DNA of 64,000 bases from Natronomonas moolapensis 8.8.11. Lineage in GTDB: Archaea > Halobacteriota > Halobacteria > Halobacteriales > Haloarculaceae. This document shows positions 8,249 through 18,226 of this stretch, one piece after another. The DNA lies in contig NC_020388.1 of the NCBI RefSeq assembly GCF_000591055.1, positions 1,612,001 to 1,676,000 of the forward strand, in the 5' to 3' direction. Numbering within the stretch: position 1 is the stretch's first letter; each line of letters starts with the position of its first letter. A program made the translations under genes and the position numbers. The notes below the pieces were generated by a model. It saw nothing but the letters and a program-made list of their open reading frames with translations, did no database searches and was not told where the DNA came from.

Positions 8249-11200
8249 TCACGGCTCGTCCCTTCGCCGCAGTGCCCACACGGCGACCACGATCCACACA
8301 GCAGCTACCAGTAGGACGAGGAATTGTCCACCAGGGGCCGATCCGTCGGCTGTGTCGGAGGGCTCATCGGTGGCATCTTCGGCGTCGGTGGTCGATTGTA
8401 CTCCCGCGTCTGTCGTGCGTTCGGACCCATCGGCATCGCTGTCTTCGACGGTGAACTCTCCCAACGATTCTCCTGCGACGGTAAGCGCCAGCCCATCGGC
8501 GTCGGGGACGGTCGCTCGCACGGTTGCCTCGACGATCTCACCCGCCGGCACCGACACCTCGGTCTCTGCGAGGACGACACCGTCACCCCGCAGTCGAACC
8601 GTGTACGTCCCCGGCTCGGTCCCGATGTTCTCGACCGGGACGCTCGCGTCGATCACACCGGTCTCCACATCGGCTTGCTCGAGCGTTGGCCCTCCGAGGT
8701 CGAATATCGGGGCCTCTGTGCCGATCACGAACGTCGAGAAGCCCGGCGTGTCCGCCTCGAAGTAGTAGTACGCGTCGTCTTCGCCAACGCGCCGCGTCGA
8801 CAGCGCGCGGTAGCTCTCCGGTTCCTCGCGGTACAGGGCGACACTCTCGGCGGTCGCGCCAGTGGCCGCCAAATAGCTCTTGCGAACACGGAGCCGGTGT
8901 GTCGCCGTCTCGAGGTCGTCCGAATCGAAGGTGTGTTCGACGGTGATGAAGCCGACGGGTCGAGCGGAAGTCGCCTCGACGAACCGTGTGCTCTCTTCGT
9001 CGAAGGTGTCCGTCGAGAGGTCCACCTCGCCGGATGACTCGCCCTCGCCACGATCCGTGTCCTCTCCGTCGGAAGGCTCGGCGTCGCCATCACCCGATTC
9101 GGCGGCCGTGGCGAAGACATCGACGTCGCGTGCGGTCACGGTGAGTTCGTAGTCGCCCTCCTCGCTGACGGTGAGCACGAGGCCGTCCGATTGGACGTTG
9201 CGGGGCGCCGACTCCCCGGATGGTGTCTCCTCGTTCTCCGTCGACGGCGCCTCCTCGTCTGTGGGTTGGCTAGCCGTCGGTCGGCGCTGTTCGGTGAAGT
9301 CGACGGCGATCTGCTCGCCACCGTCGACGTTCCGCATCGAAACGACGAATCCGGTGGTCGAGGTCGGGGCCACATCGGACTCACCGTCCTGCGCTCCCGC
9401 GGCGTCGGGTTGTGCCATCGAGCGGACGTCCACGTTCGAACGATCGTCATCGTCGTCGTCGCTATCACCGCTGGTACTGGCGCCGTTGCCGCTGTTGTCA
9501 TTACTGTCGCTGCTGTCCTCGTTGCTTTGACCGCTGTCGCGATCGTCGTTGCCATCGCCGCCCGCCCCGGGTGTGGGAGCAAGCTCGTGTATTCCCGGTG
9601 GCGGCGATTGAGTGTTGTTCCGCAGATACGGGTAGGAAACTGCCGCCCCACTGCGGATATCCCACGTGTTCTGGAAGTCGAAGCCGGCCAGACTCTCGTT
9701 GGCATTGAGTTGGCTGGTGTTGAGACCGGTGCCGGCCTCCGAGGACGATTGGGCCGTCGTCTCGGTGTCCCAGTAGGCGCTCTCGACCGTCGGCGACGCC
9801 TGCGTCGTGCCGATCAGACCGCCGACATCGGTTCCCCCGGAGACTGTCCCGGCGGCATACGCCTCGGTTACGTTGGCGTTCGCTCCGGTGTGATTGCCGA
9901 CGAGTCCGCCGACGGCCGTGTCGCCGGTGACGTTGCCGACCGCGTAGCTGTGGACGACCGTCTCGTTGCGGGTCGTTCCGACCAAGCCGCCCACGGACTC
10001 GTTCCCGGTGACGTCACCGGTGGCGTAGGACTCGCGGATGGTTTGTACACGCCTATTGTTACTCTCAGTACCATTGGCGTAACCGACGAGCCCGCCGACG
10101 TGGGTGGCATCCGGCGCGTCGACAGTGCCGGAGGCGCTTGACCGCGTAATGTTCCCGAGGTACATCTGACCGACGAGCCCAGCCACGTACTCGGTGGGCT
10201 CCGCATCATCGGGCACGCTGACGGTCCCGCTGGCGCTCGCGTTGGTAATCGTGCTTCCAGGCTGTCCTTGCGCCCCGTTCGCGCCGACGAGGCCCCCAAC
10301 GGACGTGGTACCCTCAACGGTCGCATTGGCGCTTGCGTCGGTTATTTGCCCGCCAACAGCGACTCCGGCGAGGCCCCCGACATAGCTATCGCCAGTTACC
10401 GTTCCGTTTGCCGAAGAGGTATTTAATACGCTTTTGAAATTTTGGCCAGCGAGCCCTCCCACGAGCGCGTCCCCTGTTACATCGCCACTCGCAGAGGACT
10501 GTTCGATAGTAGCGGTCTTTCCTCTCGCAAAATTGACACCGACGAGTCCACCGACGGATTGGGAACCAGATACGTTTCCGTTCGCACTCGAGTACTTGAT
10601 CGTACCACCGTTAGTTCCAACGAGACCGCCGACGGCCTCTGTACCACTAGTTGTCACGTCAGCGGTCGCTCTTCTGACCGTACCCGTGTTCTCACCGACA
10701 AGACCACCACTGTTTGAATTCCCCTCAGAGGTGGACCTGACTGTTCCATCTACCGAGATGTTACGAAGTGTGCCGCCGTTAGTCCCGGCAACTCCGCCGA
10801 CATGGAGCTCTGCGGTGATGTTCACGTCTGCAACTGTAAGATTATATATGTCTCCGCCTTCGCCAACATAAGAGAATAGTCCAACATAATTTAAGTTCCT
10901 ATTTATATATAAGTTCGAGATAGTTCGGTTGCGTCCGTCGAACGTTCCGACAAATCGCTGCTCGCTGCTTCCGATCGGCTCGAACCCCTTCTCGTCGTTC
11001 GCACTCGCATTAGCCACCTCGTCGTAGCCTGTCGTATTCGAATCAAGATCGGCAACAAGCGTGTAGTTCGCACCCGGGAGCCGACTTACGTTGTCAAGAT
11101 GATACCAGTTTTTGATCTCGAACGGAGACGATTCAGATCCAGTGCCGCCAGCAAACGGACTCTCAAGCCCCGGTGGCGGCGATTGGGTGTTGTTCCGCAG

Positions 11201-14200
11201 ATACGGGTAGGAAACTGCCGCCCCACTGCGGATATCCCACGTGTTCTGGAAGTCGAAGCCGGTCGCGTTTGTCTTCGCATTATCACCCTTCAGCTCAACA
11301 GTGCGAAGCGATTGCGCTCCAGCGCCAGCCGAAGAGGTCCGCTCGGTGGTCTGGTTGTCCCAGTACGTGTTTTGCACCGTTGGCGAGTTGTGGACTGTGC
11401 CGATCAAACCGCCAGCAGCAGGTTCGTCGGCGACAGCACCGACCGCGTACGAGAGGGTGACGTTACCGCCGGAAACGTTCCCAACGAGGCCACCGAGCGA
11501 TGCATTGCCGTCGACGCTCCCGGTCGCGTAGGCGTTCGTGATGTTTCCGCTACGATGGATACCGACCAGTCCGCCGACGTTTTCACCATCGGTCGTGACG
11601 TTGCCAGTTGCAAACGAATCAGCGATTCTCTCACCAGAGCTGTCGCCAACGAGCCCGCCGACAACTGCCCAACTCGCGCTACTGGAAACATCACCGGTTG
11701 CGTACGAGTTGAGGATCTTCCCTCCCTCGTCTACGTCACCGATTAGTCCACCGACTGCTTCTTCGTCACCAGTGACATTGCCAGAGGCGGTTGCATTCTG
11801 CACTACCGATTCGGAACTATCACCGATCAGCCCGCCGACATCAGTGGTACCAGTGACACTCCCAGACGCCGTGACGTCTCTCACCGTTCCAGAACTCACA
11901 CCGATCAACCCACCGGCTTCAGTGTCACCAGTGACGTTCCCAGAGGCAGTTGCATTCCGCACTACCGATGCATCATCATCACCGGTCAGGCCGCCGACCT
12001 CGTCGTCGCCAGTGACGTTCCCAGAGGCTGTCGCGTTCGTTACCGATCCAGAGTTATCACCGATCAGGCCACCAATCTCATCTTCCTGACCTGAGACGTC
12101 ACCAGACGCTGTCGCGTTCGTTACCGATCCAGAGTTATCACCGATCAGGCCACCAATCTCATCTTCCTGACCTGAGACGTCACCAGACGCTGTCGCGTTC
12201 GTGACCGGAGCAGCATTATCGCCAATCAATCCGCCGACATCATTAGCTTCGCCCGAGACGTCCCCGAACGCAGTTACATTCGCCAGTTCCCCACTGGCAG
12301 TATACCCGATCAGCCCACCGACATCATTATCAGAACCTGAGACAGTTCCGGCGGCAGTCGCGTTCGTCACGACTCCCTTACTGTAGCCGACCAATCCGCC
12401 AACGTACTGGTCACCATTGACGTTGCCGCTCGCCATAGAGTTCTCGATACTACTGTCACCGTAGATATCGCCAACGAGTCCACCGGCCCAAGATCCCGAT
12501 GCATTCACTGATCCGGTCGCAACAGACTCTCGTATCGCAGCGTTGGACCACCCCTGTCCGACCAATCCACCGACAGAGTTGGTCGCGTTCACGGTTACAG
12601 AGCCATGCGAGTCGGATATAACGCCACTATCCGCGTATCCGACCACCCCGCCAACGTACTCGTCACCAGTGACGTTCCCAGAGGCCGTCACGTTCGTCAC
12701 CGATCCGGCACTGTCTCCGACTACGACGCCGACCTCATCTCCCCCGGTGACTTCCGCCGCTTCCAACGTGGCGTTTCGTACCTCCCCATCGGTGCCGACG
12801 TGACCGAAGAGGCCAATACCTTCCGTCTGCGGTCGGTCGATTACGAGCTCCGAAATCGTCGAGTCGTTTCCGTCGAACGTGCCGGTGAACGGCTGGCTGG
12901 AGTTCCCGATCGGCTCGAACCCCTTCTCATTGTTCCACCCGCTCGTCGCCGAGGCGTCGACGTCGGAGACGAGTTCGTAGTGCGCATCAAGATCTTGGTT
13001 GATGCACTGGAGTTTCGCCAGCGAGTCGATTTCGTATGGATCATCAGTGGACCCGTCACCGCTGTACTCTACCACTGCGCAATTGACCCCTTCCCGAATG
13101 GTCACTGTCGCAGTATCGGTTATCGATTCGTCCGCTGAAAAGGTTAGATCGTAGGTCCCAGCCGTTTCCTCGGTGAACGTAAACGTAGCTTGACCGTTCG
13201 AATCGGTCGTTTCCGTGTCGCCAGTGTTGATCCCAGAGAGTCCATCCGTGGCGTCGACAGAGATGGACGTCGACTCGAGACGGTTACCGAACTCGTCGGT
13301 TGCGACGACGGTCACTCCGCCGGTCTCATTTACTACCGCAGTCGTGTCCGGTGCATCGATACCGGCGATCGACGATTCTCCGACGGCAGCGGCTTCCCAC
13401 TGAAACACCGGATAGTCGCCGGCGACGCTCTGCCACGTTCCAGCCCAGTCGAAGTCCATGTTCTCTTCGGCAGTGACGCCCTGCATCTCGGCTGTGGATA
13501 GTGCGGTAACGACACCATTAGGTTCGTATCCCCCGACGGCATCGTTTGGACCCTTGTCGGTGTCCCAGTACACGTCTTCGAACGTTGAGGGGACGTTCCC
13601 GCCTCCAACGATCGAACCGGCCACGTCTCCAGTGACAGACCCAACAGTGTAGACGTTCGTGAAGTCGGATGGATTGCCACTGTTTCCGACGAGTCCACCG
13701 GCGTCCGCATTGTCACCGTGAACGCGACCTCGGGCTTCGTCGGCTTCCACCGTCGCTCTGACGTAACTCGTACTCACCGTCGTATCCGACGACGAGCGAC
13801 CGAGGATTCCGCCGACCTCGTCGGAGCCAACGACTCTGCCGGTGAACACGACCTGGTCCTCGAGGGTGATGTCATACCCGTGACCCACGACACCGGCCGT
13901 ATCGAGTTCGCCGGTTACGGTTCCGTTGACGGAGACGTTCCCAACGAATCCGTCCTTCGTATCGATATTATCGGATACTAGCTGCCCGGCTAATCCGCCG
14001 GTATTCTCGCCGCCGGTGATGTTCACTGACGCGAGCCGCAGGTTTGTGAACCGTGCTTCGTCAGCAGCGGCAAACAGCCCCACTCCGTTCGTATCAGGGC
14101 GGTCAACTGTGAGCCCGGACACGGTGTGACTGTTACCGTCGAAGGTCCCGGTAAATTGCTGGCCAGAACATCTCTCCCACGGCTTCGCCTCACCCACTTC

Positions 14201-16693
14201 GGTGCAGCTCCCGATCGGCTCGAACCCCTTCTCATCGTTCCACCCGCTCGTCGCCGAAGCGTTGACGTCGGAGACGAGTTCGTAGTGTGCATCGAGATCT
14301 GCATTGATACACTGCAACTGGCTCACGTTCTCGATCTCGTAGGGATCGTCTGCGCTACCATCGCCCCCCGAAAACGATACCTCGGAACACGTCGGTGCCG
14401 TGTCCTGTGCCGCCGCGACGCCGTCCATGCCCGAGACGGTACTGGTGCCCGAAGTGAGCGAGTTGCCGCTGGTGTCGTCGATACTTCCCGAAATCGTGAC
14501 GTCGACTGTGTCGGTGTCGACTGCGGAAGTCAGATCGATATCGACGGTCGCATCCGCGCCGTTTTCTGATGGTGTGACCGAGGCAATCGAGCCACTGCTG
14601 AGCGAGAAATCACTCGCGTCGATTGTCGACTCGTCGACATCGACGCCGTCTGTGATCGTGGCCCGAATGGTGGTGTCGTCGACTTTCGACGCACCGGACA
14701 GCGTTGGTACCGTGTTGTCGATGGTGTAGCTCTCGCCACTGATGTAACTGCCGTCGCCAGCACTGCTGGTACCGTCCCCACCCAGCGGCACGTTGTTCGC
14801 GTTGTCGATGGTGTCGTCGTCGCTCAGGTCCAGCCGGAAGGTCCCGTCACCGCTGTTGGCGACCGACACGTCCACGGTGTAGCTTGAGCCATCGGCGTCC
14901 CCGGCGTCACCGACGCTGGAGATGCTGGGTGACGGACTCCCGCTGGTCACGGTAGTGGTGAAGTCACTGGTATCAACATCGCTGACGCTCTCGGAGAAGG
15001 TCACGTCGTAGGTGACGCTGTTGGCGTTGGTGTCTTGGCTGGTCGGCGTTTTGCGTGTGATCGACGAGACTTCCGGGGCGTCCTGTATATCGACGTTGAC
15101 GGTGATCGTGTTCGTGGCGGTACCGTCGCTGACCTGCACGTCGAAGGAATCGGCGCTGGTCCCGCTGGTATCGCTCGGTGGCGTGTAGGTCATCCCCGAC
15201 GGGGTGACGCCGCTGCCCGCGCTGACGGCTTCGTCGCCGCCGAAGCCGCTGGTCGACCCGGTTGGAGCACTGCTGATCGACCAGTCCAGGGTGTCTCCAC
15301 CGTCGCTATCGGAGACAGCCAGTTTCGAGTCGAGATTGTAACTGCCGGAATCTTCCTTCACCGTGATCGTGGTCGAGGAGTCATTGTCGAAGGTGGGTGC
15401 GTTGTTCGGAATAACAGGTGGTTCGAAATTGATATCATCAATATTCAGGACAATATTTCCACCAGAGATAGTGACACTCTGGGTGTTTTCGAAACTAGAT
15501 TTCGAGAAAGTGTACGGTTCTTTCGTGACATAAGTACCATTACTTGTGAAACTCACTGAAGCACCACTGTCTGGTGATACCGTCACGTCATTATCTGCAA
15601 GCGCATCGATAGTCATACTCTTCAGCTTAAAGTTGTCCCCATCTGCGTCCTCGATTTTGACACTGGAAACCGAATACTGACCATCTGAGTCGAAAAGCAT
15701 TGCCAGATCTGAACCACCACAAATAGGTATCTTGTCACATTGGCTAGCAGTGATATTGTGAGTGTATGGCGAATTTGTACCAGTTATAGTATATTTTATA
15801 CCGTCATGTGTGAACTGGTCCGTATTCGAGAACGTCGTTGGGTCGGAGTCGTCGTCGTAATTTTCATCCGATGGGATATTCAATACATTCTGATACCGTG
15901 GTACCTGAAACGCAGGGTGAATTCGGTTAGACTCCGTTCTGACGGTGACTGGCTCGGATTCGTTACCTGAGACTGAACTAGCAGCAACCTCCAGTTCCCA
16001 ATCCCCACCCTGACTTTCGGCACCAGTCAAATCGTCAGAGGCCGCCACGTCACCGCCAGTCGCGTTCGCCACGTCGCCGACGAACGCCCGGCCGGTGCCG
16101 TTCTTGGCCACCAGACACCCATAGAGTAACACGTCGCCATCGGCCGCAAGACTCCCGTTGAGTGCCCCCATCAGGCCGCTGTACTGGTCGAGCGTCTCCC
16201 GGTGGAGCGTGTCAGTGCCGATCTGGACTGTCCCGATGGTTCCGTGGGAGAGGACGTGGACCGCCGCTAGATTCGAGCGCTCGGCGAGTGCCGCCTGCAT
16301 CTCCGCGGCGCTGGAGACGTTCACAACGTCCATATGGGCCTCGCGGGCCGCACGGGCGAGCGTGGCGTGATCTTCGACGGTCGTGTCGACGACGGCGAGT
16401 TCCGTCCCCGCGCTGGTCTCGCCCGCGTCGCTGTGACTCACGGTGCTTGGCTCGAAAATCTCGGGCCAGTCCGTGCTGTTTGGAACAGACTGCACGGTTG
16501 CGTTCTGTCCCGGTGCGATCCGGTTCGTCGCCGGACTGGCGGCCGCCGACCCACCTGCCGTGGAGATAGCCGCGGCCTGTGACCCCACTGGTGCCGACCC
16601 ACCAGTCGCGCTGGTCGCTACCGCTGGCGCGGCCGGTGCCAGCAGGAGGGCTGCCAACACCGTCAGCAGCACCGCGCGACGCAGTCGCGTCAT
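8249..16693 (-). CDS. Giant DUF4347 / Ig-cadherin / GLUG-repeat surface protein
   Basis: This protein of about 2,814 aa is exported by a signal peptide (MTRLRRAVLLTVLAALLLAP). Domains in order: DUF4347 at about 95-245, with V-H-V-L-S-H-G (His150) and L-L-Y-G-C (Cys193); Ig and cadherin-like modules to about 750; a first GLUG segment; an Ig-like domain; then two long GLUG arrays. I count about 33 G-G-L-x-G turns in all. An acidic Asp/Ser linker and a PGF-pre-PGF domain (TPGFSTFVIGTE) follow, then a final membrane helix with R-R-R. I chose ATG 16693 over the in-frame ATG 16711 because 16693 overlaps the stop of the preceding small ORF as ATGA. It is probably a cell-surface adhesin. The His/Cys pair in DUF4347 recalls caspase-fold enzymes, which is inference only. 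Confidence 0.92.
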   Translation of the reverse strand: MTRLRRAVLLTVLAALLLAPAAPAVATSATGGSAPVGSQAAAISTAGGSAAASPATNRIAPGQNATVQSVPNSTDWPEIFEPSTVSHSDAGETSAGTELAVVDTTVEDHATLARAAREAHMDVVNVSSAAEMQAALAERSNLAAVHVLSHGTIGTVQIGTDTLHRETLDQYSGLMGALNGSLAADGDVLLYGCLVAKNGTGRAFVGDVANATGGDVAASDDLTGAESQGGDWELEVAASSVSGNESEPVTVRTESNRIHPAFQVPRYQNVLNIPSDENYDDDSDPTTFSNTDQFTHDGIKYTITGTNSPYTHNITASQCDKIPICGGSDLAMLFDSDGQYSVSSVKIEDADGDNFKLKSMTIDALADNDVTVSPDSGASVSFTSNGTYVTKEPYTFSKSSFENTQSVTISGGNIVLNIDDINFEPPVIPNNAPTFDNDSSTTITVKEDSGSYNLDSKLAVSDSDGGDTLDWSISSAPTGSTSGFGGDEAVSAGSGVTPSGMTYTPPSDTSGTSADSFDVQVSDGTATNTITVNVDIQDAPEVSSITRKTPTSQDTNANSVTYDVTFSESVSDVDTSDFTTTVTSGSPSPSISSVGDAGDADGSSYTVDVSVANSGDGTFRLDLSDDDTIDNANNVPLGGDGTSSAGDGSYISGESYTIDNTVPTLSGASKVDDTTIRATITDGVDVDESTIDASDFSLSSGSIASVTPSENGADATVDIDLTSAVDTDTVDVTISGSIDDTSGNSLTSGTSTVSGMDGVAAAQDTAPTCSEVSFSGGDGSADDPYEIENVSQLQCINADLDAHYELVSDVNASATSGWNDEKGFEPIGSCTEVGEAKPWERCSGQQFTGTFDGNSHTVSGLTVDRPDTNGVGLFAAADEARFTNLRLASVNITGGENTGGLAGQLVSDNIDTKDGFVGNVSVNGTVTGELDTAGVVGHGYDITLEDQVVFTGRVVGSDEVGGILGRSSSDTTVSTSYVRATVEADEARGRVHGDNADAGGLVGNSGNPSDFTNVYTVGSVTGDVAGSIVGGGNVPSTFEDVYWDTDKGPNDAVGGYEPNGVVTALSTAEMQGVTAEENMDFDWAGTWQSVAGDYPVFQWEAAAVGESSIAGIDAPDTTAVVNETGGVTVVATDEFGNRLESTSISVDATDGLSGINTGDTETTDSNGQATFTFTEETAGTYDLTFSADESITDTATVTIREGVNCAVVEYSGDGSTDDPYEIDSLAKLQCINQDLDAHYELVSDVDASATSGWNNEKGFEPIGNSSQPFTGTFDGNDSTISELVIDRPQTEGIGLFGHVGTDGEVRNATLEAAEVTGGDEVGVVVGDSAGSVTNVTASGNVTGDEYVGGVVGYADSGVISDSHGSVTVNATNSVGGLVGQGWSNAAIRESVATGSVNASGSWAGGLVGDIYGDSSIENSMASGNVNGDQYVGGLVGYSKGVVTNATAAGTVSGSDNDVGGLIGYTASGELANVTAFGDVSGEANDVGGLIGDNAAPVTNATASGDVSGQEDEIGGLIGDNSGSVTNATASGDVSGQEDEIGGLIGDNSGSVTNATASGNVTGDDEVGGLTGDDDASVVRNATASGNVTGDTEAGGLIGVSSGTVRDVTASGSVTGTTDVGGLIGDSSESVVQNATASGNVTGDEEAVGGLIGDVDEGGKILNSYATGDVSSSASWAVVGGLVGDSSGERIADSFATGNVTTDGENVGGLVGIHRSGNITNAYATGSVDGNASLGGLVGNVSGGNVTLSYAVGAVADEPAAGGLIGTVHNSPTVQNTYWDNQTTERTSSAGAGAQSLRTVELKGDNAKTNATGFDFQNTWDIRSGAAVSYPYLRNNTQSPPPGLESPFAGGTGSESSPFEIKNWYHLDNVSRLPGANYTLVADLDSNTTGYDEVANASANDEKGFEPIGSSEQRFVGTFDGRNRTISNLYINRNLNYVGLFSYVGEGGDIYNLTVADVNITAELHVGGVAGTNGGTLRNISVDGTVRSTSEGNSNSGGLVGENTGTVRRATADVTTSGTEAVGGLVGTNGGTIKYSSANGNVSGSQSVGGLVGVNFARGKTATIEQSSASGDVTGDALVGGLAGQNFKSVLNTSSANGTVTGDSYVGGLAGVAVGGQITDASANATVEGTTSVGGLVGANGAQGQPGSTITNASASGTVSVPDDAEPTEYVAGLVGQMYLGNITRSSASGTVDAPDATHVGGLVGYANGTESNNRRVQTIRESYATGDVTGNESVGGLVGTTRNETVVHSYAVGNVTGDTAVGGLVGNHTGANANVTEAYAAGTVSGGTDVGGLIGTTQASPTVESAYWDTETTAQSSSEAGTGLNTSQLNANESLAGFDFQNTWDIRSGAAVSYPYLRNNTQSPPPGIHELAPTPGAGGDGNDDRDSGQSNEDSSDSNDNSGNGASTSGDSDDDDDDRSNVDVRSMAQPDAAGAQDGESDVAPTSTTGFVVSMRNVDGGEQIAVDFTEQRRPTASQPTDEEAPSTENEETPSGESAPRNVQSDGLVLTVSEEGDYELTVTARDVDVFATAAESGDGDAEPSDGEDTDRGEGESSGEVDLSTDTFDEESTRFVEATSARPVGFITVEHTFDSDDLETATHRLRVRKSYLAATGATAESVALYREEPESYRALSTRRVGEDDAYYYFEADTPGFSTFVIGTEAPIFDLGGPTLEQADVETGVIDASVPVENIGTEPGTYTVRLRGDGVVLAETEVSVPAGEIVEATVRATVPDADGLALTVAGESLGEFTVEDSDADGSERTTDAGVQSTTDAEDATDEPSDTADGSAPGGQFLVLLVAAVWIVVAVWALRRRDEP
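9594..9687. repeat. 94-bp near-identical repeat, copy A
   Basis: It matches 11169-11262 with one mismatch in 94 bp. It lies in the coding sequence of the giant protein and encodes the segment F-D-F-Q-N-T-W-D-I-R-S-G that closes each large GLUG block. The near identity between distant copies suggests recent gene conversion or block duplication. Confidence 0.9.
11169..11262. repeat. 94-bp near-identical repeat, copy B
   Basis: Partner of 9594-9687. Together they bound a block of about 1.58 kb that could be lost or gained by homologous recombination while keeping the frame. Confidence 0.9.
12045..12213. repeat. Exact 84-bp tandem duplication inside the GLUG array
   Basis: Two directly adjacent, essentially identical 84-bp units each encode 28 residues containing Q-E-D-E-I-G-G-L-I-G-D-N-S. 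Period 84 equals one GLUG repeat. This is a recent repeat expansion in a coding sequence. Confidence 0.9.
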
Positions 16694-16884
16694 GTCGCAC
16701 CTCGCCCGCACAGCCTTGCGTTCGGAGGTGCGATGTGGATATGCGGGTCCACTGCGCCGTGTGGTTGGTTATCACTCGGTGCGCTGTTGATCGCTGTGAG
16801 GGGATTACGCTGGGTTGTCCCGGTTATGGGTGGGGTCACGACGGCGACGAGGGCGACAGCGAGCCACACCAGCGAGCGTCTCAC
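16690..16884 (-). CDS. Small exported-type ORF coupled to the giant protein gene
   Basis: A 64-codon frame starts at GTG 16884 and ends with a TGA that overlaps the ATG of the giant gene (ATGA at 16690-16693). The peptide starts with R-R then a hydrophobic stretch (LVWLAVALVAVV), a typical signal or membrane segment. A proline/histidine-rich tail follows, without a family I know. The overlap is the main argument that it is translated. The frame upstream (16881-17120) also overlaps it, as GTGA, but looks less like a protein. It may be a short secreted peptide or a translational-coupling leader for the surface protein. Confidence 0.4.
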   Translation of the reverse strand: MRRSLVWLAVALVAVVTPPITGTTQRNPLTAINSAPSDNQPHGAVDPHIHIAPPNARLCGRGAT

Positions 16885-17371
16885 GCCGACTCACCCTCCC
16901 GAGTAGTTCGGCCACCGACGACACGTTCTCCGTGTCGATGCGGAGACGCACCCACTGCAGAGGATGTTCCCCCGTATCGAGAGGTCGCCGCCCGGTTCCC
17001 TGCCGTCAGCACGTCGATGGGAGGTCGACTCGTTGTCGATCCGGCGCCACTCCCGATCCGGCGTGTCGAAGGACTGCGTCCGTAGGCACTCATACGGAGA
17101 TGATGTGGATGCGGGGGCAAAGGCGAGATACCAGCACTCGGTGGTATGCCGAGCTACCGGACCCGAACTCCATTCGACAGGTGGAGCAAGCCAGGTGCCT
17201 CGGAGGCTGACCCCAGGGCGGTTCACGTCATTCGCGTCATTCGCGAACGGTAACGTGCGTACAGATACGTCGGCTGCATCTTACCACTGACGCGATGATC
17301 TTTGTGTCTCAAAACGCTACGAAGCGAATCAATTACAGCAGACGAGTGATGAATGACAGTGTGTATAACAC
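16885..17371. other. Intergenic stretch with a degenerate coding remnant
   Basis: On the minus strand, protein-like segments occur in different frames. One is D-T-P-D-R-E-W-R-R-I-D-N-E at roughly 17000-17060. Another is L-Q-W-V-R-L-R-I-D-T-E-N-V-S-S-V-A-E-L-L at roughly 16900-16965. A stop or frame change lies between them. This fits a decayed gene next to an IS. I do not recognise the family. Confidence 0.25.
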
Positions 17372-18067
17372 GGCGGTGTTCAGATAAGGATGAAGGGTGA
17401 GGCGGTGCGTTTTTTGAGTGTCTATGCCAGAAAACGCCCGCCTCAACGACAATTTGGACGAGATCGACTTAGAGTTTGTTGAACGAGAAGCGACACCACG
17501 ATTTCTGATGAAGCTTAGTATTCAGCTCCATCTCGCTGGATTATCACTTTCGAATACTGTTTCTATTCTTGAATTATTTGGTGTCAATCGTGCTCGGTCA
17601 ACTGTGCATAATTGGGTTCAGAAAGCAGATCTACAGCCTGAGTCTGGTCAAAATCCGGATCACGTCGCCGTTGACGAGACGGTGATCCGGCTCAATGATG
17701 AACAATATTGGCTGTACGCGGCTGTCGATCCTGAAACAAACGAATTGCTATACACAGCGCTTGAGCCAACCACAAACAGCGTAATTGCTCACGCGTTCTT
17801 TGCCGAACTCCGCGAGAAACACGACGTAGAACACGCCGTGTTTCTCATCGATGGCTCGCACTCATTGAAAGACGCTTGCCGCCGTCACAGTCTCGATTTC
17901 AAATATGAAAAACATGGAAATCGGAATAGCGTCGAACGTGTCTTTCGAGAGATAAAACGTAGAACTACCAGTTTCTCAAACTGTTTCAGCAACGCCGAAG
18001 CAGATACCGCCGACAATTGGCTTCGATCATTCGCCTTCGCATGGAATCAGCTTATCTGAACACTACC
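17372..18067 (+). mobile_element. IS6-family insertion sequence (ISH14/ISH15 group type)
   Basis: Terminal inverted repeats of 17 bp are visible: the left end 17372-17388 and the complement of 18051-18067 share GTGTTCAGATAAG. They enclose a single transposase gene. The flanking 8-mers (TATAACAC and GTTACTCA) do not match, so no target-site duplication is present. This is what recombination between two copies would leave; an inverted relic copy lies at about 19792. Confidence 0.9.
17424..18059 (+). CDS. IS6-family DDE transposase
   Basis: This 211 aa protein (from ATG 17424; a GTG at 17418 is in frame) carries the DDE triad: D in DHVAVDETVI, D in VFLIDGSH and E in NSVERVFREIKRR. The N-terminal region is a helix-turn-helix (LSLSNTVSILELFGV...STVHNWV). 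The length is normal for haloarchaeal IS6 transposases, and the terminal repeats flank the gene on both sides, so the element looks intact. IS6 elements move by replicative transposition and form cointegrates, which then resolve by homologous recombination. Inverted copies can therefore invert the DNA between them. Confidence 0.93.
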   Translation: MPENARLNDNLDEIDLEFVEREATPRFLMKLSIQLHLAGLSLSNTVSILELFGVNRARSTVHNWVQKADLQPESGQNPDHVAVDETVIRLNDEQYWLYAAVDPETNELLYTALEPTTNSVIAHAFFAELREKHDVEHAVFLIDGSHSLKDACRRHSLDFKYEKHGNRNSVERVFREIKRRTTSFSNCFSNAEADTADNWLRSFAFAWNQLI

Positions 18068-18120
18068 GTTACTCACGACCCCTATTTTAAGAAAGACCTA
18101 CTATAGACTGCGTCACTACT

Positions 18121-18145
18121 CCCCCACCCCAGTGTGTCCAGTGTC
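18121..18145 (+). promoter_or_regulatory. ORB-like origin repeat 1
   Basis: Contains CCCCAGTGTGTCCAGTGTC preceded by a C-tract. It differs from repeat 2 at one of 25 positions and points in the same direction. Confidence 0.75.
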
Positions 18146-18226
18146 TTCGTCGATCGATCTGGCCCTCAGGCTAAGCCAACCGGAAAAGTCCTCTCTGAGA
18201 AATTCGATGGGACTGCTGTCCGAATA

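Noticed and set aside
9200-14300. Regularly repeated sequences that could suggest a CRISPR array or satellite DNA
   Set aside because: They keep the reading frame of the giant protein and encode GLUG repeats; there are no unique spacers of constant size.
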